DNA from: a bacterium
Lineage (GTDB): Bacteria; Pseudomonadota; Gammaproteobacteria; Pseudomonadales; Moraxellaceae
Direction of reading: 5' to 3'
NCBI GenBank assembly: GCA_029945725.1
Contig: JAQSDB010000008.1
Coordinates: 572,710-636,709 of the forward strand
Length of the DNA: 64,000 nt
The notes under the pieces: generated by a model
Database searches by the model: none
What the model saw: only the letters and a program-made list of their open reading frames with translations
What the model was told of the DNA's origin: nothing
In this document: positions 18,543 through 26,336 of the stretch, one piece after another
Layout: every line of letters begins with the position of its first letter
How positions within the stretch are numbered: the first letter of the stretch is position 1
Made by a program: the position numbers and the translations under genes

Positions 18543-19613
18543 TCAGCCCGCTTTCTTTTCCGGGGCCGCGGTGTGCGACTGGTCCAGAAACTTGTCGAAG
18601 AAAATATCGTTGGCGCGGAAGCTGAAGCGCTCGAGTTCGGCAATGGCGGCATCAATCATCGGTGGCGGTCCGCACATGTAAACCTGTGCCTGCGGATCAA
18701 TGCGCTTCTCGATGAACTGTGTGACGAGGCCGCGCTCGCCCTTCCAGTCGCTGTCTTCCGGCTCGTGCGAGAGCACCGGAATGAAGGTGAAATCCGCATT
18801 CCATTTCGCTCTCAGCGAAGCGAAGTCGTCGAGGCAATAGAGGTCTTTCTGCGTGCGTGCGCCGAACACAAACACCACGGGGCGGTTGCACTTGTCGTTG
18901 AGGGCCTGTTCGAGCAGTGCCCGTACCGGCGCCAGCCCGGAACCGCCGGCAATGGCATAAATCTGCGAGCCGGATTCGCGCAGGTAGAATTCACCGTAAG
19001 GGCCTTCCACCACCACGCGATGATTGAGGGCGGCATCGCCCTGCACCCAGTTCGACATGACGCCGTTCGGTACGGCGCGCACGTAGAACACCACCTCGGT
19101 ATTGCCATTGGCAGACGGTGCACGGGCAAAGGAATAGGAACGTGCCTGCTCGACCACGCCGGGCACGCTCACCGCCGCAAACTGGCCGGCGGAATAACGC
19201 AGCGGTTCGTCGAGCGTGACGGTGAGTTCAACGATGTCGTGCGTGAGTGCGCGCCGCGCCGTGATGGTGCCGCCCGTGGTGACCAGCGGATGCGAGGGAG
19301 CGCCGGCATCAATGTGGTCGACATGCACAACCACATCGGTTTTCGGGATCGACTGGCAGGCGAGGATGTAGCCGGCCTTGAGTTCTTCGGCGGTGAGAAT
19401 GTAGGCGCTCTCGGTGAGCTCCTTGACCTTGCCGCTCTTGAGCTGGCATTTGCAGGCACCACAGCCGCCGACGCGACAGTTGTTCGGGTAACGGATGCCG
19501 GCCTTGAGGGCGGCCGTGAGAATGGTTTCCTTGCCGTCGGACACGATGGCCGCGTCGACGCCTTCAATCTGTACCTGTTTCGGACCGTTTTTTAAGCCGA
19601 AGAAGCTCAGCAT
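18543..19613 (-). CDS. XylA-type ferredoxin/NAD(P)H reductase fusion
   Basis: Electron-transfer protein of 356 residues, close to the 350 of XylA. The N-terminal domain holds a plant-type [2Fe-2S] site: Cys46, Cys51 and Cys54 in CRVGGCGAC, and Cys86 in ILACQS. The C-terminal half is a ferredoxin-NADP reductase module with FAD-binding RSYS, the NAD(P)-binding GGSGLAPVRAL and CGPPPMIDAA. GGGAGA precedes the ATG at 19613; the upstream in-frame extension is not protein-like. It is the first gene of a two-gene operon and ends 88 bp before the membrane hydroxylase, to which it would pass electrons from NAD(P)H. Confidence 0.92.
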   Translation of the reverse strand: MLSFFGLKNGPKQVQIEGVDAAIVSDGKETILTAALKAGIRYPNNCRVGGCGACKCQLKSGKVKELTESAYILTAEELKAGYILACQSIPKTDVVVHVDHIDAGAPSHPLVTTGGTITARRALTHDIVELTVTLDEPLRYSAGQFAAVSVPGVVEQARSYSFARAPSANGNTEVVFYVRAVPNGVMSNWVQGDAALNHRVVVEGPYGEFYLRESGSQIYAIAGGSGLAPVRALLEQALNDKCNRPVVFVFGARTQKDLYCLDDFASLRAKWNADFTFIPVLSHEPEDSDWKGERGLVTQFIEKRIDPQAQVYMCGPPPMIDAAIAELERFSFRANDIFFDKFLDQSHTAAPEKKAG

Positions 19614-19702
19614 TGTTTTTCTCCCGCCGGACAGGCGTGTCTTTATGGCAGGGAGTATTCCTTGCGGATTGTGTGGACTACAGGTTATGGTCTGCCAAGT
19701 TT

Positions 19703-19736
19703 CGGTGAATTCCGGCCAAACGGTGAATTCCGGCCA
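19703..19736. promoter_or_regulatory. Tandem direct repeat, candidate AraC-type operator
   Basis: cggtgaattccggcca occurs twice (19703-19718 and 19721-19736), 18 bp apart. It lies between the divergent reductase and AraC genes. AraC-family proteins bind tandem sites of this size, so this is the likely control site for the hydroxylase operon. Confidence 0.65.
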
Positions 19737-19758
19737 GAGCCTCACCCTTCCCCGATGA

Positions 19759-20832
19759 ATGCATCACCATGAGCCAGCCTCCCGGATGAACGCCGTCACC
19801 AGCAGCGACCAGGATTTCCGTGTCCCCACCTGGTATCTGGGCAATATCGACGATTACGTGGTGCGCAAGGGCGCCCAGCCCGGCGAGCTGTTTGCTGCTG
19901 CCGGCATTGATCCAGCGCAGGTAGTGCCCGGCGGCTGGGTTTCTTCCGGCCAGTTCTTCACCCTGCTGCGCGAGGCGGCGCGCCTGAGCGGCAATGAAGG
20001 CTTCGGCCTCGTCACCGGCAGCGAAATGACACCGGCCTCGCATGGCGCCCTCGGCATCGCTGTACTCTCGAGCCCGACCGTACGCGATGCCGTGCTCACA
20101 CTGACGCGTTTTTTCCGTACGCGCACACCCCTCGTGATCATCGACGCCACGCTCGATACAGCCGATGCCAGCATCAGCATCAGCGAAGCCGCCGTGCTGG
20201 GTGAAGCCTACCGGCCGATGATGGAACTGATCATGAGCACCATCATCAACGCCTTGCGCGCGCTCACCCTCGGCCAGTTCCAGGCCACCGAGATCAGCTT
20301 TGATTACCCGGCACCGGCGCATCTGCGGCAATACGAAACCCTGCTGCGCGCGCCGCTGCGCTTTGATGCCACGCGCACCAGCGTGCGCTTCAATGCCCGT
20401 TTTCTTGATGCACCGCTCGCGCTCGTCGACCGCACGGCGGCGCGCGAGGCGATGGAGCAATGCCAGCACGAACTCGATGACCTCAACCGCCGCACCGACC
20501 TGCGCGACCGCGTGCGTGCCCGGCTGCTGCGCCATGCCGGCGACTTTCCCGACTGCGCCCGCGTCGCCGGCGACCTGCACATGACCGAGCGCACCCTGCG
20601 CCGCAAGCTCGCCGAGCTCGGCACTTCCTTCCAGCAGATTCTTGCCGACACCCGCCGCCAGCTTGCCGAACACCTGCTGCGCGACAGCCGCATGAGTGTC
20701 GGCGAAATCGCCGAACGCCTCGGCTACAGTGATCCCTCGAATTTCGCCAACGCTTTTCGCCAGTGGACAGGACAGGGGCCGCGCGATTTCCGCCAGCAAT
20801 CCGTCGCGGCCCCTAAAAAAGCGGGGGAATAA
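19759..20832 (+). CDS. AraC-family regulator beside hydroxylase operon
   Basis: Transcription regulator of 357 residues. Residues of about 20-220 match the arabinose-binding-type N-terminal domain of the OruR-like AraC group, and the C-terminus has two helix-turn-helix units: MTERTLRRKLAELGTSFQQIL and SVGEIAERLGYSDPSNFANAFRQWTG. The start is uncertain: the ATG at 19759 is used, but 19786 is equally plausible since neither has a clear ribosome site. It is divergent from the reductase-hydroxylase operon, and most such regulators activate the neighbouring operon in response to its substrate. Confidence 0.88.
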   Translation: MHHHEPASRMNAVTSSDQDFRVPTWYLGNIDDYVVRKGAQPGELFAAAGIDPAQVVPGGWVSSGQFFTLLREAARLSGNEGFGLVTGSEMTPASHGALGIAVLSSPTVRDAVLTLTRFFRTRTPLVIIDATLDTADASISISEAAVLGEAYRPMMELIMSTIINALRALTLGQFQATEISFDYPAPAHLRQYETLLRAPLRFDATRTSVRFNARFLDAPLALVDRTAAREAMEQCQHELDDLNRRTDLRDRVRARLLRHAGDFPDCARVAGDLHMTERTLRRKLAELGTSFQQILADTRRQLAEHLLRDSRMSVGEIAERLGYSDPSNFANAFRQWTGQGPRDFRQQSVAAPKKAGE

Positions 20833-20996
20833 TCACGGCCGTGCGGCCTGGCAAAACAATGGCTGGCAGCGTCTGGACCCGTGTACTTTTTGATGCCGGT
20901 CATGCGGCTTTTTGCCCGGTCGCCATAAAATCAAAAAAGAAATAAAGACTGTCGTATTTTTGCCGTTAGTGTTTATGGTTTTCCGGGAGGATCAAG

Positions 20997-21356
20997 ATGT
21001 CAGAGCTGCATGCCATTGAAGAAGTCATCCTTCAGTACTTCAAGGGACTGCATCAGGGTGATGCCAGCCTGTTGCGGCAGGTATTCCTGCCCGCTGCCGT
21101 TATCTGCGGTTACTACGAAGGCGAACTGGTAAACGTGGAGTTGCCGGGATACCTGCACATCCTGAGGAACATGTCGGCACCGGAACGCATTGGCGAGGAG
21201 TTCGACATGAGCCTCACCGCCATTGACCTGATCGGCAACACGGCCAGCGTGCGCACCCGGTATCTGTTCGAGGCCCTGAACTATGTCGATCACCTGTCGC
21301 TGGTGAAAATAAACGGCGAATGGAAAATCGTCAGCAAGGTGTTCCATCACGACTGA
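20997..21356 (+). CDS. NTF2-like fold protein
   Basis: Protein of 119 residues with the layout of the nuclear-transport-factor-2/SnoaL-like superfamily: an N-terminal helix (AIEEVILQYFKGLHQGDASLLRQVF), a central region and a C-terminal strand with LSLVKINGEWKIVSKVF. A very strong GGGAGG precedes the ATG. Many relatives are small-molecule-binding or isomerase-like enzymes of unknown role. It lies alone, in a 160-bp upstream gap that must carry its promoter. Confidence 0.8.
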   Translation: MSELHAIEEVILQYFKGLHQGDASLLRQVFLPAAVICGYYEGELVNVELPGYLHILRNMSAPERIGEEFDMSLTAIDLIGNTASVRTRYLFEALNYVDHLSLVKINGEWKIVSKVFHHD

Positions 21357-21390
21357 TACCGCTCATGCCCTGCCACCGGCAGCGTCAGGA

Positions 21391-21431
21391 AAAAACAGGC
21401 CGGATGAGGCAGGCACTTCTGCCGCATCCGG
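21391..21431 (-). terminator. Terminator after the short Sel1-repeat gene
   Basis: Arms ccggatgaggca (21400-21411) and tgccgcatccgg (21420-21431) pair at 11 of 12 positions. On the minus strand a T-run follows, 37 bp past the stop at 21468. Confidence 0.65.
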
Positions 21432-21467
21432 ACATCCCTTTGCGGGCTGCAGCGCCAGACCCGGCAT

Positions 21468-22628
21468 TCAGCTTCGGGGGTCCATGGTCTGGGCCCGCAT
21501 CAGCAGCCGGTAGGCGAGATAGCTGAAATCATTGGTGCCGGGCCGTATGGCCTGAACCATGGGAAGGTACTGGTTCAGGGTGAATGCAGCGGCGCCGACC
21601 AGCATGCCGCTGTGCGATGTATTCACCTCACTCAGGGCTTTACGCGCAAAAGCCCCGTCCTGTTCGGCAAGATCAACCGAGACGGGAATGGCGTTGGTAT
21701 TGAGGCCGTCAACGCCGAGGATGCCCAGCGCATAAAGGTAGCCCAGACGTGCCTTGAACCTCAGGTCTTGCGGATAGCGCGCTTCGCCATTCCTGAGCAG
21801 GGTCTCTGCCAGTGGCTTGTCATGCAGCTGGAAAAAATGCGCCGCATTAAGCAGCACCGTCAGCTCGTCCTTGCGGGCCTCGACCTGCCGGAGCCAGAGG
21901 GCCTTTGCCTGCGCGTAACCTTCTTCATCGGCAAGGGCTGGTCCGTGCGGATAAATGACCGCCTCGGCGAGCTGGGCAAGGGCCGATTCCGGCCGGTTCC
22001 CGATGATCCATAACACATGCCGGCGGCGGGCCAGCAGGGTGGCCTTGCGGCCAGAGTCCCTGACGGAGCGGGTGCTGTAATACCCGAGCAGCCGCGCCCG
22101 CAACGACAGGTCACCGGGGTTCGCGGCAAGGCCCGCTTCCAGCTGGCTGGCGCCCTTGCTGGTCAGGCCGCCGCCCTCGAGTGCCTCATAGTGAAACTGT
22201 GACAGGCCGCTTTTTTTTGTCTCACCGGCATAGAACTCCGCACTCTGGAACTGCGCGGAGGCCGCCTCTCCTTCGAGAGCCTTGCGGCTCCATTTCTTTT
22301 CTTCTTCCGGACTTTTGGCGACACCCAGACCGTAGCGGTACATGGAGGCCAGTATCTTCTGGGCGCCGGTATTGCCCTGTGCAGCCGCCTTCTGCATCCA
22401 CCTCGCCGCCTCGGCCTCGTTTTTCCTGACACCCCATCCGTTCAGGTACATCTGGCCCATGCCGAACTGGGCGGCGGGGTCCCCGCTTTCAGCGAGCGGG
22501 GCCAGATTTTTCAGCGCCGTCGCGTAATCACTGCGCTTCATGGCACCGAGGCCGGACTGCAGGTCGGCACCTGCCGGTGCTCCCGCCAGCAACAGCAGCG
22601 CACCGCCGGTCACCAGCCATCGTTTCAT
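21468..22628 (-). CDS. Sel1/TPR-like repeat protein, short paralogue
   Basis: Exported alpha-solenoid protein of 386 residues. A signal peptide (MKRWLVTGGALLLLAGAPAGA) precedes Sel1-like repeats with motifs such as AAQFGMGQMYLNGWGV and GAQKILASMYRYGLGV. It is a near relative of the gene just upstream, sharing repeat order and conserved phrases, but stops where the longer paralogue continues for nearly 190 residues. GGAG lies nine bases before the ATG and the intergenic gap is 35 bp, so the two are probably one operon. Such repeats mediate protein-protein contacts; the partner is unknown. Confidence 0.85.
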   Translation of the reverse strand: MKRWLVTGGALLLLAGAPAGADLQSGLGAMKRSDYATALKNLAPLAESGDPAAQFGMGQMYLNGWGVRKNEAEAARWMQKAAAQGNTGAQKILASMYRYGLGVAKSPEEEKKWSRKALEGEAASAQFQSAEFYAGETKKSGLSQFHYEALEGGGLTSKGASQLEAGLAANPGDLSLRARLLGYYSTRSVRDSGRKATLLARRRHVLWIIGNRPESALAQLAEAVIYPHGPALADEEGYAQAKALWLRQVEARKDELTVLLNAAHFFQLHDKPLAETLLRNGEARYPQDLRFKARLGYLYALGILGVDGLNTNAIPVSVDLAEQDGAFARKALSEVNTSHSGMLVGAAAFTLNQYLPMVQAIRPGTNDFSYLAYRLLMRAQTMDPRS

Positions 22629-22663
22629 GACATCACTCTCCGGCGTCCGGCGCTGCCGGCTGC

Positions 22664-24382
22664 CTAGTAGTTCAGGTTCCGGGCGAAATCAGGTGACTGC
22701 CCCGCCTGGATGGCCTTGATCCACTGATCCAGCGGATTGCGCGGGTAGGTCCAGAATTTCTTGCACAACTGCAGGTACTCGATGACCGTGTCTTTTTCAC
22801 CGCGCTCAAGCAGATCCCTGGCCAGGCTCATATTCGGGCCGAAGGAAGAAAGCGTGCCGGCGCCGCCGGCGCTGGCGTGACCCGCCCTGAGCAGCAAAAC
22901 CTTTGCCTGCTTCACATCGTCATGCTGCAGGGCCAGCCGTCCGAGAATCATGTTGCCGTCATGCACGGCATCGCCATAGTTCGCATCTCCCGCATGCGCT
23001 GTCGCAATATCCAGAAGCTCTTTTGCAGACTTTTCCGCCGTATCGAAGGCACCGGCATTGAAGGCCACCCTGGCCATCCGCATCAGCTGGTACTTGCGCT
23101 CTTCCGGGGAAGTCTGCCGGCGCACTTTTTCCATCTGCACCAGTGCTTTTTTCGACCAGCGCGTTTTTTCCTCCGGCGAGGAGGCTGCCGTACTCTTGAG
23201 GCTGTAAAACTCCACGAGCATCGCGCCCCAGACGTTGCTGGCCGGCGCCATGGCGTGGGCACGCACCAGGCACTTTTCAGCGAACTCGCTGAAGTCCCGC
23301 TGGCTCAGGCCCTGCGCGCGCGTCATCAGGCCGTACTCTGCAATGATGTTGCCGGCCGTACCCACGAGCACGGCACTGGTCGATGCCTCCACGGCCTTCC
23401 GGGCTTTTTTGGCAAACACGCCGTCCTGCTCGGCCGTGTTCACCGAGACGGGAATGCCGTTGGGACTGAGGCCGTCAATGCCGAGAATGCCGAGCGCGTA
23501 GAGATAGCCGCGCAGCGGGGCCCAGCTGCCATCCTGCGGATAAAGTGCCTCGCCCTTGTCCAGCACCTTTTCTGCCTGCTCCTTGTCGTGCAGCTGGAAA
23601 AACCCCACGGCATTGAGCAGTACACGGGGCTCGACCTTGCCGGCGTCGAGCTGTTTCTGCCAGAGCCCCTTTGCCTGCTCATAGCCCTCCTTGTCGGCCA
23701 GGGCATTGCCTGCCGGATGCAGCAGGGCCTCGCCCATCCCGGCGATCTCCGAGCCGGGCGCGTTGCGGATGATCCAGAGGGCCTGCCGGCGCCGTGCCAG
23801 AAGCGTGGGGGCGGCCCCCTCCTCGCGGAAAGACGCGGAGTAGTAATACCCCAGCAGACGCGCGCGCACCGGGAGGTCGTCAGGACTGGTCCGGAGAAAT
23901 TCCTCAAGCCGGGCCGCTTCGCTGCGGCTCAGGCTGCGCCCGGCGCGCGCCTCATTGGGCAGCAACACCTTGCCGCCTTCAGCGGCGCGCGGGGCCTGGC
24001 GGGCGAGACGGACCGAAGCCGGCTCACCTGTTTTTGCCCGGCGGCTCCACGCCTCCTCTTCCTGCGGATTTCTGGCGACACCCAGACCGTACTTGTACAT
24101 GGAGGCCAGCACTTTCTGGGCGCCGTTATGCCCCTGCTCTCCCGCCTTGAGGAACCACTGCAGTGCCACGGCCTCGTTTTTCCTGACGCCCCATCCATAG
24201 AGACAGATCTGGCCCACGGCGAACTGGGCGGCAGGGTCTCCCGCTTCGGCCAGAGGCGTGAGCTCCTTCAGGGCGGTGGCATAGTCACTGCGACTCATGG
24301 CCCCGAGACCCGACTGCAGGTCTGCGCCGGCGCTCACCGGAACCACGGTGGCCAGGCAGCCGGCCAACAACCATCGCTTCAT
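22664..24382 (-). CDS. Sel1/TPR-like repeat protein, long paralogue
   Basis: Exported solenoid protein of 572 residues. The ATG at 24382 has AAGGAG upstream and gives a signal peptide ending near VSAGA; the frame further upstream to 24637 has no matching binding site. Sel1-type repeats (AAQFAVGQICLYGWGV, GAQKVLASMYKYGLGV) fill the N-terminal third, and the C-terminal part has several TPR-like helices (SLKSTAASSPEEKTRWSKKAL and others). It is the first gene of a duplicated pair; the function is unknown. Confidence 0.85.
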   Translation of the reverse strand: MKRWLLAGCLATVVPVSAGADLQSGLGAMSRSDYATALKELTPLAEAGDPAAQFAVGQICLYGWGVRKNEAVALQWFLKAGEQGHNGAQKVLASMYKYGLGVARNPQEEEAWSRRAKTGEPASVRLARQAPRAAEGGKVLLPNEARAGRSLSRSEAARLEEFLRTSPDDLPVRARLLGYYYSASFREEGAAPTLLARRRQALWIIRNAPGSEIAGMGEALLHPAGNALADKEGYEQAKGLWQKQLDAGKVEPRVLLNAVGFFQLHDKEQAEKVLDKGEALYPQDGSWAPLRGYLYALGILGIDGLSPNGIPVSVNTAEQDGVFAKKARKAVEASTSAVLVGTAGNIIAEYGLMTRAQGLSQRDFSEFAEKCLVRAHAMAPASNVWGAMLVEFYSLKSTAASSPEEKTRWSKKALVQMEKVRRQTSPEERKYQLMRMARVAFNAGAFDTAEKSAKELLDIATAHAGDANYGDAVHDGNMILGRLALQHDDVKQAKVLLLRAGHASAGGAGTLSSFGPNMSLARDLLERGEKDTVIEYLQLCKKFWTYPRNPLDQWIKAIQAGQSPDFARNLNY

Positions 24383-24659
24383 GACGAAAAACTCCTTTTC
24401 CGGCCATACGCCGGCACAACCCCTGCCGCAGGTGCTTCTGTGAAGCAGCGGGTTGCCTGGCCAGCACATTGATTTTTCCGGATTCCATCCTGATACGGGG
24501 TGGCCTGCATTGACCTCCATCAGTTCGCTGCCATGCAGTGGCAAGACCGGATCAGTGACAACTCTCCTCATGCCGGCGCCGGTTCTGTTGATGGGGATCA
24601 AGGTGGAGCGGGCCGCCTTCGCGGACGATGGTGCCAATCACGCCAGCAGGGGCCGTGTC

Positions 24660-26291
24660 ATGCCGCAAGTCCTCCACACCGATGTTGCCATTGCCGGCGG
24701 CGGCATTGCCGGCATTACTGCTGCACTGGAGCTGCTCGATCGCGGCCTGCGCGTGACCCTGGTTGAGCGCGCACCGCGTGCGAAATTCGGCGGTCTGGCC
24801 AACGAGGCCTTTGGCGGCATGCTGTTTGCGGGCACCGGCCTGCAGCGCCTCAACGGCATTCGCGACAGCCAGGAGCTGTTCCGCCGCGACTGGTTTCACG
24901 CGGCGGAATTTTCGGCCGGAGAAATCTGGTCAAAACGCTGGGCCGAGACGTATATCGAGCGTGGCGTGCCGGATGTGTACGACTGGCTGAAAGCGCAGGG
25001 CCTGGCTTTTTTTCCGGTGGTGCACTGGGTGGAACGCGGTGATTTTGCGCCCGGCAATTCCCTGCCGCGCTATCACGTGGTCTGGGGCACGGGCTGGCAT
25101 CTGGCACAGACGCTGGTGGCGCACCTGCTCGCGCATCCGCAGCGCAAGAATCTGTCGCTGCTGTTCGAACATCGCGTGACGGATTTCATCACCGCCAGCA
25201 ACGGTGCCGTGACCGGATTTTTCTGCACGCACGGTGAAAAACAGATTGCCGTGCAGGCCGGCGCAACCGTGGTGGCCGCCGGCGGCATCAACGGCAATCT
25301 GGAAAAAGTACGCGAGGTCTGGGACAGCGACTGCTACGGGCCGCCGCCCTCGCTTCTGCTCAACGGTTCGCAACCGGAAAGCGACGGCCATCTGCACGAA
25401 CGCGTGGCCGCGCTGGATGGCAGCGTGGTACGGCTTGGCCAGATGTGGAATTACGCCGCCGGCGTGCGTCATCCCGAACCGCAGTTTCCGCAACACGGGC
25501 TTTCACTGATTCCGCCGCGCTCGGCATTGTGGATGGACTGCCACGGCCGCCGCGTCGGCCCCGACCCCATGATCAGCGGATTTGATACGCACCGGCTCTG
25601 CCAGCGCACAGGGCGCCTGCCGGGGCAATACGGCTGGCTGTTGCTGAACCGGAAAATCCTGCTGAAGGAAATGTCGATATCCGGTTCGCACACCAACCCG
25701 CATTTCCGTGATCGCCACATCGTGCGCGCACTGGCCGAGGTGCTGCTCGGCAACGAACGCCAGTACCGTTATCTCGTTGATGGCTGTCCCGATGTGGTGA
25801 CGGCAGCGACACTGGCGGAGCTGGCTGTGAAAATGAACGCCGTTGCCGGCGATGCCGTGATTGATCTCGATGGCATGAGCGCCGACATCGCCGCCTATGA
25901 CGGGCAAATCACGCGCGGCCGCACCTTCCATGATGACGAGCAGTTGCGCCGCATCGCGCAGCTGCGGCAGTGGCGCGGTGATCGCGCCCGCACGCTGCCT
26001 TTCCAGAAAATCATCGACGAGAGTGCCCAACCGCTGGTGGCCATCCGCGTCATGCTGCTGTCGCGCAAAAGCATGGGCGGCATCGAGACTGATCTTTCCT
26101 CGCGCGTACTGAGCCGTACCGGCGTGCCGATCCCCGGCCTGTATGCCGCCGGTGAAGCCTGCGGCTTTGGCGGCGGCGGCATTGCCGGCCGGCGCTCGCT
26201 CGAAGGCACCTTTCTTTCCTGCGCTATCCTCAACGCACGGGTGGCGGCACGCGCCATTGACGGCGCTGCCAATCCCCTGCCGGCCGCATGA
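24660..26291 (+). CDS. FAD-dependent oxidoreductase (COG3573-like)
   Basis: Flavoprotein of 543 residues. AIAGGGIAGITAALELL at the N-terminus is the FAD-binding Rossmann motif. The downstream blocks (SQELFRRDWFHAA, WAETYIERGVPDVYDWL, GLAFFPVVHWVERGDF, RYHVVWGTG) match the conserved pattern of the COG3573 predicted oxidoreductases, relatives of 3-ketosteroid dehydrogenases and fumarate-reductase flavoproteins. GLYAAGEACGFGGGGIAGRRSLEGTF is the C-terminal FAD-contact segment. The ATG at 24660 follows AGGGG. A TPP enzyme begins 45 bp after its stop, so the two are likely co-transcribed. The substrate is unknown. Confidence 0.85.
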   Translation: MPQVLHTDVAIAGGGIAGITAALELLDRGLRVTLVERAPRAKFGGLANEAFGGMLFAGTGLQRLNGIRDSQELFRRDWFHAAEFSAGEIWSKRWAETYIERGVPDVYDWLKAQGLAFFPVVHWVERGDFAPGNSLPRYHVVWGTGWHLAQTLVAHLLAHPQRKNLSLLFEHRVTDFITASNGAVTGFFCTHGEKQIAVQAGATVVAAGGINGNLEKVREVWDSDCYGPPPSLLLNGSQPESDGHLHERVAALDGSVVRLGQMWNYAAGVRHPEPQFPQHGLSLIPPRSALWMDCHGRRVGPDPMISGFDTHRLCQRTGRLPGQYGWLLLNRKILLKEMSISGSHTNPHFRDRHIVRALAEVLLGNERQYRYLVDGCPDVVTAATLAELAVKMNAVAGDAVIDLDGMSADIAAYDGQITRGRTFHDDEQLRRIAQLRQWRGDRARTLPFQKIIDESAQPLVAIRVMLLSRKSMGGIETDLSSRVLSRTGVPIPGLYAAGEACGFGGGGIAGRRSLEGTFLSCAILNARVAARAIDGAANPLPAA

Positions 26292-26336
26292 AAAAAACAC
26301 CGTGACAACAGCGGCCATTATTGAAAAGGAGTCACC

